Shown one piece after another: positions 22,862 to 34,388 of a stretch of DNA of 64,000 nucleotides; position 1 is the stretch's first letter, and each line of letters begins with the position of its first letter. The stretch spans positions 27,489,001-27,553,000 of the forward strand of contig CP142457.1 of NCBI GenBank assembly GCA_038049695.1, written 5' to 3'. The DNA comes from Cinnamomum chago (Eukaryota; Streptophyta; Magnoliopsida; Laurales; Lauraceae). A program made the translations under genes and the position numbers. Below the pieces are notes generated by a model. The model saw only the letters and a list, made by a program, of their open reading frames with translations. It made no database searches and had not been told where the DNA came from.

Positions 22862-23430
22862 ACTTGATATTGGTGATGCTCACTATGACTTTGTTCATCC
22901 TTCAAGGGACTGAGTTACATAGTAATATGTTGTTGAGGAGTCTAGGAACAATGGTTTTTAAGGTTTGTTATTTGAGGTGAAATCTATAATAGTGCACTCT
23001 ATACATAAACTGCAATCTATACATAAACCTGTATTGATCATGCTTACAAGGTCTTCGACAAAAAGCTTCCTAGAATTGTCTATTCATGTAATCCTATCAT
23101 TGGGTGTGTATGAAAAATCTGGTAATTTACAAGATTCAGGCCATTTGTTTGTGAATATGAATGAGAAGAACTCAATCTTGCAGATTACCATGATTAGAAC
23201 TTGTGCAAGAAGTGAGCTCCAAGGATAAGCCCTCGATTTAGAGCATGAGAGAAGATGCTATGTTGTTGTTGAGATTGGTTTTAATGAAAACGTGTATGTG
23301 GAGTATGCTTTGGCCTATATGTATGCAAACTAACAGAGATGAGAGGAAAGAAAATATGGATATACTTCATATAGGGTGTACCAGCCAACCGTATGAATAG
23401 GGGGATAATTGGGCTTTTAAATTTTAGCAG
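22862..23430. other. no gene seen
   Basis: AT-rich sequence between the OTU pseudogene and the Helitron-like region. Short open frames here lack recognisable motifs. Confidence 0.4.
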
Positions 23431-24865
23431 CTACTTCTTTACTGTTGTACAGGTATGTGCATTTCTATTTATTATTTTTGCGGACTGAATTTGCACATCA
23501 TATAATGTTGTTTCCATTCTTAAATTGTTACACAACGTCAACATCTATTGGAAACATGGTAAAGAAGGTAAATTTTACTAATTACTTGAACTTGTACTAG
23601 AAATAAATTCATCTGAACAAATTCCAACTTATGCCCAACAATTTCTTCTCATGCATAGGAAACTTGGTATGAGTTGCTAGCAGAAGAAATAAGGTATGCA
23701 CTTTGGACCCAATATGTATTTACTGTTAAAGTTATTAGGGACACAAACGAAAATTCAATGGTAAGGGGGCTACCTGTATCCAAGGTGGAAAAAATTGAAT
23801 TTAAAAGTGAAAGCCAAATTATGCTGAAGAAAATAGATGGCAAAATCAAAGACGAAGAAGGTAAGATAATCTAACAACTACTTATATCCCAAAGATTGAT
23901 ATATATATATTTGCCGAGATTCCAAATCAAATTTTTCTATTTTTTTTTCAAGAGTCAATCTCATAATTTGAGGCACGTTTGTGAGAAACAATAATGGAAG
24001 ATTCAAAAGCTACCTTGGGTGACTGACCTATAACACTAGAAAATTATTGAGGTAAAAATGACAACGATGTAGAAGAAAATATTTAATGATTTATATATAT
24101 ATATATATATTTTAAATCATTCATTGAAAATTTTAAAAGCATTTACGATCAAAGTTTTTAAAGTTTTATTAACCTTTCATAACATGCCATTTAATTACTG
24201 TTGTTGTTTAATCATTTACCAAAAAACTAAGCAGGAAAACGAAAGAGCAGGATGTAGTGCATACACTTGAAAAGGATTCACCAAGGAAGTCTCACAAAAT
24301 TAACACAAGCATGATCCACGTCTTCACCATTTAGCCTCTTCAGTTACCTGTTTTCGGATAAAAATATAAATATGCACTTCATGGTTGTACTCTAATAAAT
24401 GGGCCTAGAATTGGACATGTAAACTATAATATCTATCCTTTGTTGATTGCTTGATTGTGCTTAGGAATTCATGGTTGTACTGGACACGAACTGCTTACTT
24501 CTTTTATTATATCATTTCATCCTAATTAGCATTGTAGTTCTTGGATATTTAAGAGACCTTATATATGCATATGTTAAGAATATTACAAACTTAAGTTCAA
24601 CAATTTACTAAATGATTTTCATTATCCATGCAAATTTATCTAATGGTTCGGCAACAAAGAGAGATAAATTTAGGACTTCATATTTAGAGATTTCTTAGCT
24701 AAATTAACTTGGTGAGAGGTGTAAGTTTAATATGTTCTTGTGCATATGTTGTCTTCACACATTTTCTTCTCCATATTGATTAGTAATTAATTAAAATAAT
24801 AATTCTAAATAACCATTCAATATGCATGAAATTAAACCGTGCATCGCACGGGCTTTGAATGCTAG
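23431..24865 (+). mobile_element. Helitron, 3' part
   Basis: The right end reads CCGTGCATCGCACGG (24838-24852), a perfect short hairpin, followed by GCTTTGAATG and then CTAG with T next (24862-24866). A GC hairpin about ten bases before CTAG is the classic plant Helitron 3' terminus, and this very sequence type is common in plants. The left end (TC...) was not located, so the start given is only where Helitron-compatible content begins. An RPA-like exon lies inside (next entry). No Rep/helicase was seen, so this copy is non-autonomous or cut. Confidence 0.7.
23659..23860 (+). pseudogene. possible RPA-like exon carried by the Helitron
   Basis: Bounded on the left by TTCTCATGCATAG and on the right by GAAGAAG then GTAAG, good splice sites. 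The open stretch reads ETWYELLAEEIRYALW, TQYVFTVKVIRDTNE, then SKVEKIEF. It resembles the C-terminal OB-fold of replication protein A large-subunit-like proteins, which plant Helitrons often carry. The match is by pattern only. No neighbouring exons were identified with confidence. Confidence 0.35.
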
Positions 24866-25322
24866 TAGTTATAATACTTGATTCTACGTGTTCCTTCATT
24901 CCTGGGGCTTTCGGTGTATTGGTGATGCTATTCGTTCACAATCCAAGAACAAGACCCGCAAGCCTTGATGGACCTCATTGCTTAATTGGTTCGGAAGATT
25001 TCCTTTCTGATGTTGATTAGGATTAGATATTTCATTTATTGCTTATTTAGGAACAATACTACTCTATACTCCATATATAGAGAAGCTCCTTATTGTCGTG
25101 TTCATGCTTATTCAATTAATAAAATTATCGTGAGTTATTTCTCTTGAGTGTTATGGCTTGTCTTGTGCCCTAGGGCTGGAATCCTTTGGATTCGGTCAAT
25201 CTCATAGGATGAGATTGGTCTACAGTACGATCGAGGTTACGGGGCTGCACCAATTGGTTAGGTTCATAACAATATAGAGGAGAAAATCACCTCGAAATCC
25301 TTCACAGAGAATTACCATAACA
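24866..25322 (+). mobile_element. LTR-like sequence
   Basis: Contains a TATA-like CCATATATAGAG at about 25070 and ends with a phrase (AAAATCACCTCG...GAATTACCATAACA) that also closes the LTR region at about 10383-10433. No partner LTR or coding part was recognised next to it. Confidence 0.45.
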
Positions 25323-25959
25323 CAAACCAACCGTCTAATGACCAACGACAACCCTATTTCCCAAATCCCGAAATCAAAATCTTAACCCAATTCGAACCTA
25401 ATCCGAATTGGGCAGCACCCAAAACGAAGCAGATTCTCATCTCCATCCTTCCTTGGTAAAATCCTAATTCCCATTAACCCAAACTGAAACCAAACTCTCA
25501 AGACCCCATTCCCATCACCCAGCCCCTGCCAAAGCCCCAAATCACACCCCAAACCCATCTCAAGAACCCCCCTTCCCCACCAAGATTTTTGAAATCCCAG
25601 ACCCAGAAAAGCCCCAGATCCCAAAAATCCCAAAAGACCCCAAAACCCGAAACCAACCGACACCTCCCCACAACCAAAAGGAATCACAAAACCCCAAAGT
25701 CTCCTACTGCTCCCTGATTTCGCCAGGCCCAAAGAACAAAAAAAAAAAAAAAAAACAGAGAGAAGAAGGGGATGGATAGGTACCGTGAACTTGAGAACAG
25801 ATAGATCCCTCTTCGCCTCAGCAAAACTCCGTCGTCGCAGTCGTTGTTGCCAGCGGCGGCTCCATCATCGAAAGGAGAGAGTCGAACTCCTTTTCATCTT
25901 CTGCAGGCACGAAGAACGAAGAGCGAAGAGAGAATTTTCAAATAAGGTATTAAGTTTTT
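25323..25959. other. C-rich leader-like block and GC-rich exon-like block
   Basis: 25325-25740 is C- and A-rich with AACCC/CCAAA words. It is followed by an A-run and, at 25783-25950, a GC-rich block that on the minus strand reads CAAGTTCACG then GTACCT, like an exon end plus donor. The architecture matches 11950-12200 and the MULE interior. No protein match. Confidence 0.35.
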
Positions 25960-26525
25960 TCCTTATTTCAAAAAGGTATAAAACTCTTGGCTTATTTTCA
26001 AAAAAGTATACGAAGATTTAAATATTTAAAAATAAAGTATAAAAGTTTTCCGCATTTACTGCAATCAAGTCCGCCTATGAAGATTTTTTGAGAAATGACA
26101 AAATACCCTTCATTGTGATAAGTTTTTGTATTTTCTTAAACTCTTTCCTCTCTAAAATTAACCATTTTTATCTTAATGATAGTAGTTATTTAATGAAGTT
26201 ACTTTTTTAGTCATTTGAAATTCCATTTTTTAACCATCCGTAGTTGAAGTGAGCCCCACCAGGTCGTTAGGTTTGAGCTTGATCATTTTACCGACCCCAA
26301 TATAGTTTGGATAAGGCTTTGACGATGATGATGATGATAATGATGATTTATTAAGAATAAAATTTGAAAAATGATATAAGGGCAATTTTGTCATTTAAAA
26401 AAAAAGTTACGGAGAAGACTTAATTGAAAGAACTGTGAAACTTTTTTATATTTGTCTGAAATACTCAAATCTTCGTGCCCTTTTTTGAAAATGAGGCAAA
26501 AAATTTATACTTTTTTGAGATTTTC
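25960..26525. mobile_element. long-TIR non-autonomous DNA element
   Basis: The two ends are inverted copies over about 60 bases. Left: TCAAAAAGGTATAAAACTCT then GGCTTATTTTCAAAAAAG and CGAAGATTTAAATATTT. The right end in reverse carries TCAAAAAAGTATAAATTTTT and then the same following words. A related half-copy lies at 52810-53112. Long TIRs suggest a Mutator-like MITE, but no clean target duplication could be read. Confidence 0.65.
26235..26352 (+). mobile_element. RTE-type LINE 3' tail
   Basis: The phrase ACCGACCCCAATATAGTTTG then GATAAGGCTTTGA followed by (GAT)n is the typical plant RTE 3' end. It parallels the end of the RTE copy at 49620-49672 (GCCGACCCCACCCAGTGGGA, AAGGCTTGG). Only the last ~120 bases are present, inside the long-TIR element, which is therefore the older of the two. 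Confidence 0.55.
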
Positions 26526-26859
26526 TAAAAAAATACATTGTGACAGGAAACGATACACATGACGTAACTACCCCTACCCTTTCCCCACCAACAAACCGCA
26601 TTAGGAGAACAAATCATTCTAAAGGGTTTTTTTGTTTGTGCTACTCATGCTTCCCAAAGTCCAGTGGTCAAGCACTGGCCGTGGATCAATCAGTTTATAT
26701 TGGGTTGACCGTGACCTATAAGTGACGCCAACATAGTGCTAAGCAATCAATCCGTTTACTTTAAAACCACACATTGCTGATATCCAATCAACCAAAGTAA
26801 ATCGTTCAGATTAGTTAGTTTTGTTGATATTAAAGACATTGAAACTCCCATCAATGATC
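26526..26859. other. no gene seen
   Basis: Short intergenic stretch. One small open frame at 26540 has no recognisable motif. Confidence 0.4.
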
Positions 26860-28260
26860 CATCTTCACCAACATACTCTAATATTTTCACAGTAAGTAAG
26901 TGCATTCTTCAAAAGGAGTTAAATTTGATACCCTTGCATCCAAGTCATCAAGAAAGTTTTTGAACATTTGAGAATGAGTTCTACTTTAAATAATTTCTTA
27001 ATTTTAGTCAAAAGGACTTCATAGTTGATGAATATACCTGCTAATTTCAAGAAATGTGAACTAGAGAGGAGGACGAGATACATGATTCAGTTCCTTATAT
27101 TAGAGGATTGCTGCCAGGCATATTGGAGAATATGAATCATTGTCATAACAGTCAAGAGGCATACTTAGAAGCATTCCATGTGCGTATGTTTAGACGGTCT
27201 CACATGCAATAATGTCAATTTCAAATACATGTGGAATCAATTCTCCAAAGTGAATTTTCTAGTGAATTGCCAATAATTGATACTTACCCAGAAAGAGAAG
27301 AAGAACTATTAGGTATCGATCCCATGCTATTTATGGATTCTAACAAGGAGAGTCAAAAGAAGGAACAAAAGGAAATTGGATTAGAAGAAATTTTGCATGC
27401 ACTCACAAAACTAAAATTCATTACAAAGAATATCAACTATGGCACTCCTATGCAAGATAAAAGCAATGATAATCTCACAATTAATTCCAAATATGTATCA
27501 TATATAACTCCTACATAGGATAGTCCTTCGGGAGGAGTAAAAGGCATGGGTACAAATTTGATCTCTACATATATATGATATGGAAATGGATTCCCTGTTT
27601 GGTCCAAACAGGGAAGCCCTGTTTGGACCAATAATCGAGGGGTGCCACATGGGTTTGAAATGACACATCTCATCTCCTTAAAAAACTTCCATTTCTTAAA
27701 AAACTTTCACTTCCCATGTGGCACCCCCTGATTGGTCCAAACAGGGCTTCCCTGTTTGGACCAAACAGGAGATCCAGATCCATATGATATTGATGAAAGA
27801 AATGTTAGTCACGAGCCACAAAAAGTCGATGAACAAAAATGACAAGTAGACATTAAAGACTGTGATCCGATGGATCTAATCATAATGTCACACTCATAAA
27901 AATCAAATGAATCATCAGAGAACAATTACAATATTCAGAAGGCATCAAAGAAAGAGCCAATAGTTGAATTGATCTTATCTTTGGGGATTTACGATGGAAA
28001 CCTGAAGATTATATTTAGATATGGCAGATTCTACAGTTGAAATCTGCAATGGGCAAATCATACATTTGAGCTAAATGCTAATATTTATAAAAGCGACAAC
28101 CCCAATCTACTTCTATGTGGAGAAAATTTTTGCATCAAGCTTCCAACACATGTATAAAAGATTGAAAGAAAAATTAAAAGTTTGCACGATTAATCGTTTT
28201 ATCCAAGTGAACACTTACAGAATTCAACGTCGGGTTCTCTCCAAGGCGGGGACAATTGCT
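26860..28260 (+). mobile_element. gypsy-type gag relic, with MITE insertion
   Basis: Around 27080-27200 the translation includes GLLPGILENMNHCHNSQEAY, close to LRPDILENMTYCKTSQDAY of the minus-strand LTR element at 58.5 kb. A further coding-like stretch follows at 27231-27518. It is the third copy of this family in the window. Broken, LTRs not identified, and interrupted by the 200-bp MITE at 27582. Confidence 0.6.
27582..27781. mobile_element. 200-bp MITE with ~65-base TIRs (Mutator-like)
   Basis: Flanked by the perfect 9-base duplication ATATGATAT (27573-27581 and 27782-27790). The TIRs run GGAAATGGATTCCCTGTTTG on the left and GGATCTGGATCTCCTGTTTG on the right (reversed), then share CCAAACAGGGAAGCCCTGTT, GGACCAAT and GGGGTGCCACATGGG. 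Inside each arm is a smaller palindrome built on CCCTGTTTGG/CCAAACAGGG. Nine-base duplications indicate Mutator-like transposase use. No coding content. Confidence 0.92.
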
Positions 28261-28287
28261 GCAGGTCAAACCATGGGTCGGCCAACC

Positions 28288-28530
28288 TAGGGGTGTAAAG
28301 TAGGTTGGGTCGTGCATAGAAAAAATTGTGCCTAGGCCGTGCCCGACCCATTGAGCGTGTTGATCGTGCCGGCCCGGTCAATGGGTCGGGCCGTGCTAGG
28401 CCAAGGGTCCCTAGGCCGTGGCACGGAATGGCCCGACATGAAAGGGTTCTCATGCCGTGCTAAGCCAGGCTGCCTAGGCCTCGTTACGACATGGCCCGAC
28501 TCGGCCCAACGGTCTTTTTTCAAACCCCAC
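28288..28530. mobile_element. TAGGGGTG-type hAT-like fragment
   Basis: Starts TAGGGGTGTAAAG, a common plant hAT terminus, and continues with GGGTCG / GGCCCG / GCCGTG words in inverted arrangements. The matching right end was not seen. Confidence 0.4.
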
Positions 28531-28960
28531 AAGGGTCAAATTTTATTTTATTTTTTACACTTTTACCAAAAAAAAAAAGAAAAAAAAATCATTTCGCCAC
28601 TTTTGATAATTATACCGCCTCCCAACTGCAAAAGAACCTTCAAATTAGGGGTATTTAGGTCATTTAAGTTTATATATTTTTTAATATATGAATGTAATCA
28701 TCTCGAGTCCGAATTCTCCGGATGGAACATACAAAAACTCGGTTTTGAATCCGAATGTTCCGAGTCCTATATGCATGAATCCGGATCAAAATTTCTCTTG
28801 GATCCAAAAATAGGTTCCATAACCACTTTATCGAAACCGGAGACTTTGGATACTCGGATACCCTTGCAAGCCCGTCCACATATCTCGATATCCCTTTTGA
28901 ACAAATTGACTAAACCATATGCACTGAGGGTGGCACAGGTCCACACAAGAAGAAAAGAAT
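28531..28960. other. no gene seen
   Basis: An A-run at 28565-28590 and a stretch with ATCCGAAT/GAATCCG words (28690-28800). No gene was recognised. Confidence 0.35.
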
Positions 28961-31900
28961 TAGGGCATGTTTGAATGTTTACAAAATAAAATGTTCATAT
29001 ATGTAAAAATGACAAGAATAAAATAGTATATAATAGAATAGTGTGGTATTTAAATATTATAGAATAGGGTGTTTCGAAACAAGAGATTTCAAGAGATTTT
29101 GTCATATTATCTATTGGTCTAGAATATAATCTATGCACAAAAAAAAGGAGGTGTTTGGATAACTTAAAAAGTATATTACAATATCTCACTTTCTTCTTAA
29201 AGACCTTTATATTACATTATTCAAGAATATGTTGTATAAAATAATCTTTTAATGAAAAAATCTTTTTTATATACGAAAGAACTCATTGGCAACCATTAAT
29301 TATAGTAGCCCACTATAAGTTTTAACATTAATGATCCTTATTGCAACTATGACTCCCAATATTCGATTGGCCCCACAATGGTTACAAATTTAATGTGTGG
29401 TCCTATAACCATATCAAGGGCTAATTATTAATATTAGGAGGGTCTTACTAATGTCACACTAGGGACCCTTCATCGTGATTACCAATATTAAGTGGGTCCC
29501 GTACTGCCAAAATTCGTTGGGTTTCTTATTAATTACCAAGATTGAATTGTGATATTGTAGTTAGAATTTTGTCATCATTAAATGGGTCTCACTATTTGAT
29601 AGCTCCCCTTTTGTTAATATGACTACCAATATCAAATGGGTCTCACAGCGATTTCTCATAGATAGATTCATCAATGATGCTTGACATTAGCTAAGGTTTT
29701 ACCAAAAAAAATGAAAAATGGATAGGTCCATTTGTGATAATCACTATTAGATGTATTACACTATGGCTATTAACATTTGGTGGACCTACCTTAATCAAAC
29801 AACATTGCTTGGATCTCAAGGTTTTAACATTTAATCCTATATTTTTTTAGCAATAGTGGGTCCTACCATGATTGTTAACACATGTGATTACAAATTAGTG
29901 GGTACTGCATTGGGTTAATTGATTACTTTCATTCCATTTCTTATTTAGTAAATCATCCTGTGTGTTTTTTTATAAATTGCCAAATACTTCAAAGGTATAT
30001 TGAAATTTGTAAAAATTGTCAAACACCATAAGTGACACAAAATAAAAATATGACACTATTTTATTCTATAATAATGAAATCTTACAATATTTAAACTTGT
30101 TGATATTATATTATACAGTTATCCAAACACCCTAACAATTTTTTAAAAATGTAACAAATTTTAAATTGAGTTGTTGGGCAAGTGTTATTTATTATAATAC
30201 TTATTTGGAAAAGTGTGGTAAAATCAAGTCAATAGAAAAAGTAACTACATTATCACACACTCTCTCGTGCTACTTTACTTTAGCACGTGCTTTATCTCAT
30301 CTTTTACCTTTACTTAAATTTACCAACATATAAATAAACATGTCTTGACCAGGATGTGACATATTCTCCATCTACCAAGTTTAGATGGAAAGGAAGTGTG
30401 GTAACAAGATATTTCAAAGAGATTTTGTTATATTATCTATGAATTTTAAATATAATCTATTCATCTAAAAAGGAGGTATTTGGATAACCTAATATCTTAC
30501 TGTATTTCACTTTAGCTTACAATATCTCACTTTCTTCCAAAAGCCTTTGTATTAGATTTTTCAATGATATGTCGTATGAAATAATCTTTTATTAAAAAAC
30601 CTTTCCGAAATACGAATAGAGAGTTGTAGTAAAAATCATTGGAGAGTTCATGAGAAACCATTAATTATAGTGGTCCACTATGAATTTTGACATTAATGAT
30701 TCTTATAGGAATGCAAATGACTCATAATATTAGATTGATCCCATGGTGCTTACAAATTTAATGTGGGTCATATAGCCATGTCACGATTTTATAGCACTTG
30801 TTAATTACCAATATTAGGGGGGTCCTATAAATGTTACACTAAAAAACTATCATCGTGATTACCAACATTAGGTGAGTGCCCTACGACCAAAATTAGTCAG
30901 GTAATCTGTCGTGGAAATCAATCAAATTACCAAACTAAACTACTAGTATAGTAGTAGAGTAAGGGTCGAACCCACAGAGATCGCTAATTATTTAAAAACC
31001 AAGGTTGAATTTATTTTTAATTCCCAAAAAGAGTGATTGATTGTTGAATTTTCTAAAATAACTAAGAACTGAAATTAAAGCAGAATTATAATTAAATTAA
31101 ACGATGAACAAGTTAAAAAAGGAATTCATAGGGTTGTCGAATTCACCACTAATCTTGCAACTATCTTCAACTATATTAATTTCTTATTATTATATTAGGA
31201 TGTAGAGATGTATTTTAGCTGCAAGCCAAAATACAATCACCAAGAAAATCACGCACCAAAACCCTAAGTACAAATTCTCTTTGGATAATACGAACTGTCT
31301 ACGCTACTTCTACTGTCATAGATACGACTCGTTTTCCTAAATTATAACTCGTCCTACGGTTTTGGTGTATGTATAAGAATCACCATTGTATAACCACATA
31401 TGCAAAAATCACAGAAATTGAATATGTCAAAATAAAATAAAACCATTAATTGCGATAAATCTCAATGTTATACAATCAACATCCCAATGTAATTATTCCA
31501 AAAATTAAATACCAAAAAGATAGAGTTACTTGACTAGAGTTTCATCTAAACCCTAGGAATAGGAGAAGCTTAGCCCATGATGGTGGAAGAGGAGAACACC
31601 ATAGCCATGGAGTTCTTCATCTCCTTCTTTTGAGTCGTCTTCTTCTTCTCCTTTTTTTTTCCCCTTTTTCTCTCCTTCAACCTCAGAATAGAATAACAGA
31701 ATGATGAGATTGATTCACCTCCTAATATCTCTCTTTTTGTTAAAACACTATTTCCTTATCTCTTAAGAGAAAATCAATGAAAATCTCGCAATTAATCAAA
31801 AGGGGCCCAAAGAAGGGTGATAGAAGGCTCCAAATTGGGTTCTTTTATGCTAAAATAGGCCCTAATCCACTAACATATGGGCCAAGCCTCTCTTCTAACC

Positions 31901-32749
31901 CATAACCACTTGTTTTCCACTTCTTTTAGCACTTCAAAGCGCAATCTTTTTCTTTTGCTCCAATTCCACCACTAAATCAACAACTTTGTCAAGCTTTCTC
32001 TGTAAAAAGATAAAACAAGAATTAACTAGCAAATGCATATAAATTGAAGAAAATAAAATAATAAAAGTGCAAGAATGTCTAGAATTAACAGAATAAATAT
32101 GCACTTTTTAACCAGTTATCCTCAGGTCCCATATTAATTACCAAAATTGAATTGTGTAATCGCAATTATTGATTTACCATCATTAAATTGATCACACTAT
32201 TTGATAGCTCCCTCAGTGTTAATACGACTAACAACATCAAATGGATCCCAGAATGATTTCTTATAGATTTATTAATCAATGATATCTGACATTAGATAGG
32301 GTTTTACTAGAAACAAAAAAAAGAAAAAAAAAGATTGGGTCATTTGTGATAATACCATTAGATGTGTTACCCTAGTTACTAACATTTGGCCTTAATTAAA
32401 AAACATTGCTTGGATATCATGGTTTTAACATTTAACCTTGTGATTTTTAACAATAAATGGGTCCTACCATGATTATTAATACATGTGATTACTACGTAGC
32501 GGATCTGGGTCAATTGATTACTTTCTATCAATTTCTTGTTCGGTATATCATCTTTTGAATTTTTTTTATATAAGTTACAAAACGCTTCAAAGGTAGATTG
32601 AAATTTGTGAAAATTGTCAATCACCATACATGGCACAATATAATTGTATAATATGACACTATTTTGTTCTATGATAATGAAATCTTATAATATTTAAATT
32701 TATTGACATTATATTATGTTTTTATCCAAACACCCCCTAGAAAATAAAA
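28961..32749. mobile_element. large AT-rich TIR element, internally duplicated
   Basis: The ends are inverted: left TTAGGGCATGTTTGAATG, right read in reverse TAGGGGGTGTTTGGATAA. The flanks GAAAAGAA and GAAAATAA (7 of 8) could be an aged hAT-type duplication. Within it a block of about 1.1 kb (about 29040-30135) is repeated at 30390-32735. Shared phrases include GAGATTTTGT, AACCATTAATTATAGT and ATCGTGATTACCAA. The second copy is interrupted by a 1.2-kb insertion at 30902. No transposase frame. Confidence 0.6.
30902..32120. mobile_element. 1.2-kb insertion in the duplicated element
   Basis: Interrupts the second copy of the duplicated block. TCAGG occurs on both sides (30897-30901 and 32121-32125), and the first copy reads across uninterrupted. 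It starts TAATCTGTCGTGG, has the phrase GGGTCGAACCCACAGAGATC near its left end and no coding frame. The 5-base duplication would suit an LTR-type or other 5-bp-duplicating element, but TG...CA ends at the exact borders are lacking, so the class is unknown. Confidence 0.5.
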
Positions 32750-33337
32750 TATTATATTCTTCCTTTCTTTCTTTTCATCCCAACAGGCCCTTACTCTCTC
32801 TTATTACTGTCTCTTACATCTTAGTGACACTTTGCAAACCTATTCTTCCTATCTATACCCTAATTATCTATATCTATATCTAGCTATACCCTTACTATAA
32901 AAGAGAAGAAGTTGTCCAGCCTTCACCTGCTTAACAAATTCTCTCCTCACCCATGGCCCACTTGGATGACAAATCTATGCGTGCCCACTTGGAAGGCTCA
33001 GATGAATGTCTACACTCTTTTTCCCTGGACTCTTCCCTCCCATTATGTCCTGGACACTTCCCTCGTATTCTCGACTCTTCTACCCAAACACGAAAAAGGA
33101 AGATTCACTTCTTCCTCTCCATGCATCGCCCAAACAAAGAAAGAAAGCTCCACTTCTTCCTCCCAATACACCCCCTAGATGCAAGAAAAGGATCACTTCT
33201 TGCTCTCAATACAAGGCCATAAACACAGAAAAGGAAGGCATCACTGATTGAGTATCATGGTATGATTTTTTCAATCTCCCTCTAAAAAAAATCTCAGCTT
33301 GTTTTTGTCCCAATGATGGAGTCTATTTTTTTTATTT
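32750..33337. other. intergenic; Helitron-5'-like phrase
   Basis: At about 32867 the sequence TCTATATCTATATCTAGCTA then CCCTTACTATAAAAGAGAAG resembles plant Helitron 5' termini (TC then a (A/T)-rich run, ACTATAAAAGAGAAG). No 3' terminus was paired with it. Short open frames at 32912-33250 in three overlapping frames show no family. Confidence 0.3.
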
Positions 33338-33544
33338 CCTTTCTTCAATATGTTGTAAATTAGGAATCTTGTTTGCATTCCATGGATTGGGTCGGTTTCC
33401 ACATCTGTGTTGTTCAGAAATTCGGGTTTACAATAATTTTTAATTTTCGTTCTTCAATATGTTGTAAATTAGGGTTCTTGATTGCATTCCATGGATTGGG
33501 GTTAGTTTCGACATCTATGTTGTCTAGAAATTTGAGTTTACAAC
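33338..33544. repeat. ~100-bp tandem duplication
   Basis: The phrase CTTCAATATGTTGTAAATTA ... GCATTCCATGGATTGG ... AGAAATT.G..TTTACAA occurs at about 33341-33436 and again at 33444-33543. A weaker third trace (CTTCAATTTGTTGTAAAC) lies at 40214, beyond the LTR element. The element therefore inserted next to or in this repeat. Confidence 0.8.
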
Positions 33545-34388
33545 TGTGAGTGCCTAAAAGTTAAGGACTCAGGTTAGGTTAGTATGAGATTCGTGATTTG
33601 TTGTTTAAACTTCTTTGGGGAAGATAGATCGCCTTAGGATCTGAAAGGAAAGGAGAAATAGAGATCAGAGACCCTGGCTGCCATCAGCCGAAGGCTCTCC
33701 GATGCCTGACTTAGTGTTATCACTGAACAAAGGATGGAGATGAGAGGCAAGTATGCTCTTATGCAAGGCGTTCTGTAACGCGCTATCCAATGTGTAATAT
33801 TCAGCATAATGATGCGTGTTATTGCATGATGTTGTAAAAAACATTAGCCCATACCTCCGAATGGATTCTTACCCTTGTATATGTAGAGGTTTCACCTGGC
33901 GCACCCTTAGTGGGGGTAGATGGAGATACTGTCAGGTCAAATCAAGAGATGACCCTCGATATTAATGTGGATGTGATTGATCAAGAAGACACATGATCGC
34001 TATCTGGCGCCTGTCTTGTCTGTCAGCACGTTCTGCAATGTAACCGTAACTTCATAGAAGTACAATCATGGCTTATTGCTCATTTCTGTGGATGGATCGA
34101 GCTGAAGATGATACTGAGGCCAGATTTGAGTGCATCCTGACACTATTGTCGACGTACCTTATACTAAGACCGAGATGAGTCCAATCGATACTCTTACCAA
34201 GACTGGCTCAAGCTTGACGCAAGCTGGCATTGTTTGTCGAACTGAGAAGAGATGTCTATCTGGTACCGTTACCGAATTAGTTGGATTTGGGCACTGTGAC
34301 CGAACTTGGACACCGAGATCGGGATGGGCTGAGCTGGTACTGCTACCTAGACTAGCGTAATCCTACTCTTAGGAAAACACCCCACACA
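33545..34388 (-). repeat. LTR of the Tat/Ogre-like element (downstream copy)
   Basis: 844 bases. With the element read on the minus strand this is the 3' LTR. It matches the other LTR at about 97.5 percent, with a three-base length difference. Confidence 0.93.

Noticed and set aside
31190-31400. Possible tRNA-derived SINE near GGGTCGAACCCACAGAGATC (30970)
   Set aside because: No A-box and B-box pair at the right spacing could be found and there is no poly(A) or tail repeat at the right border.
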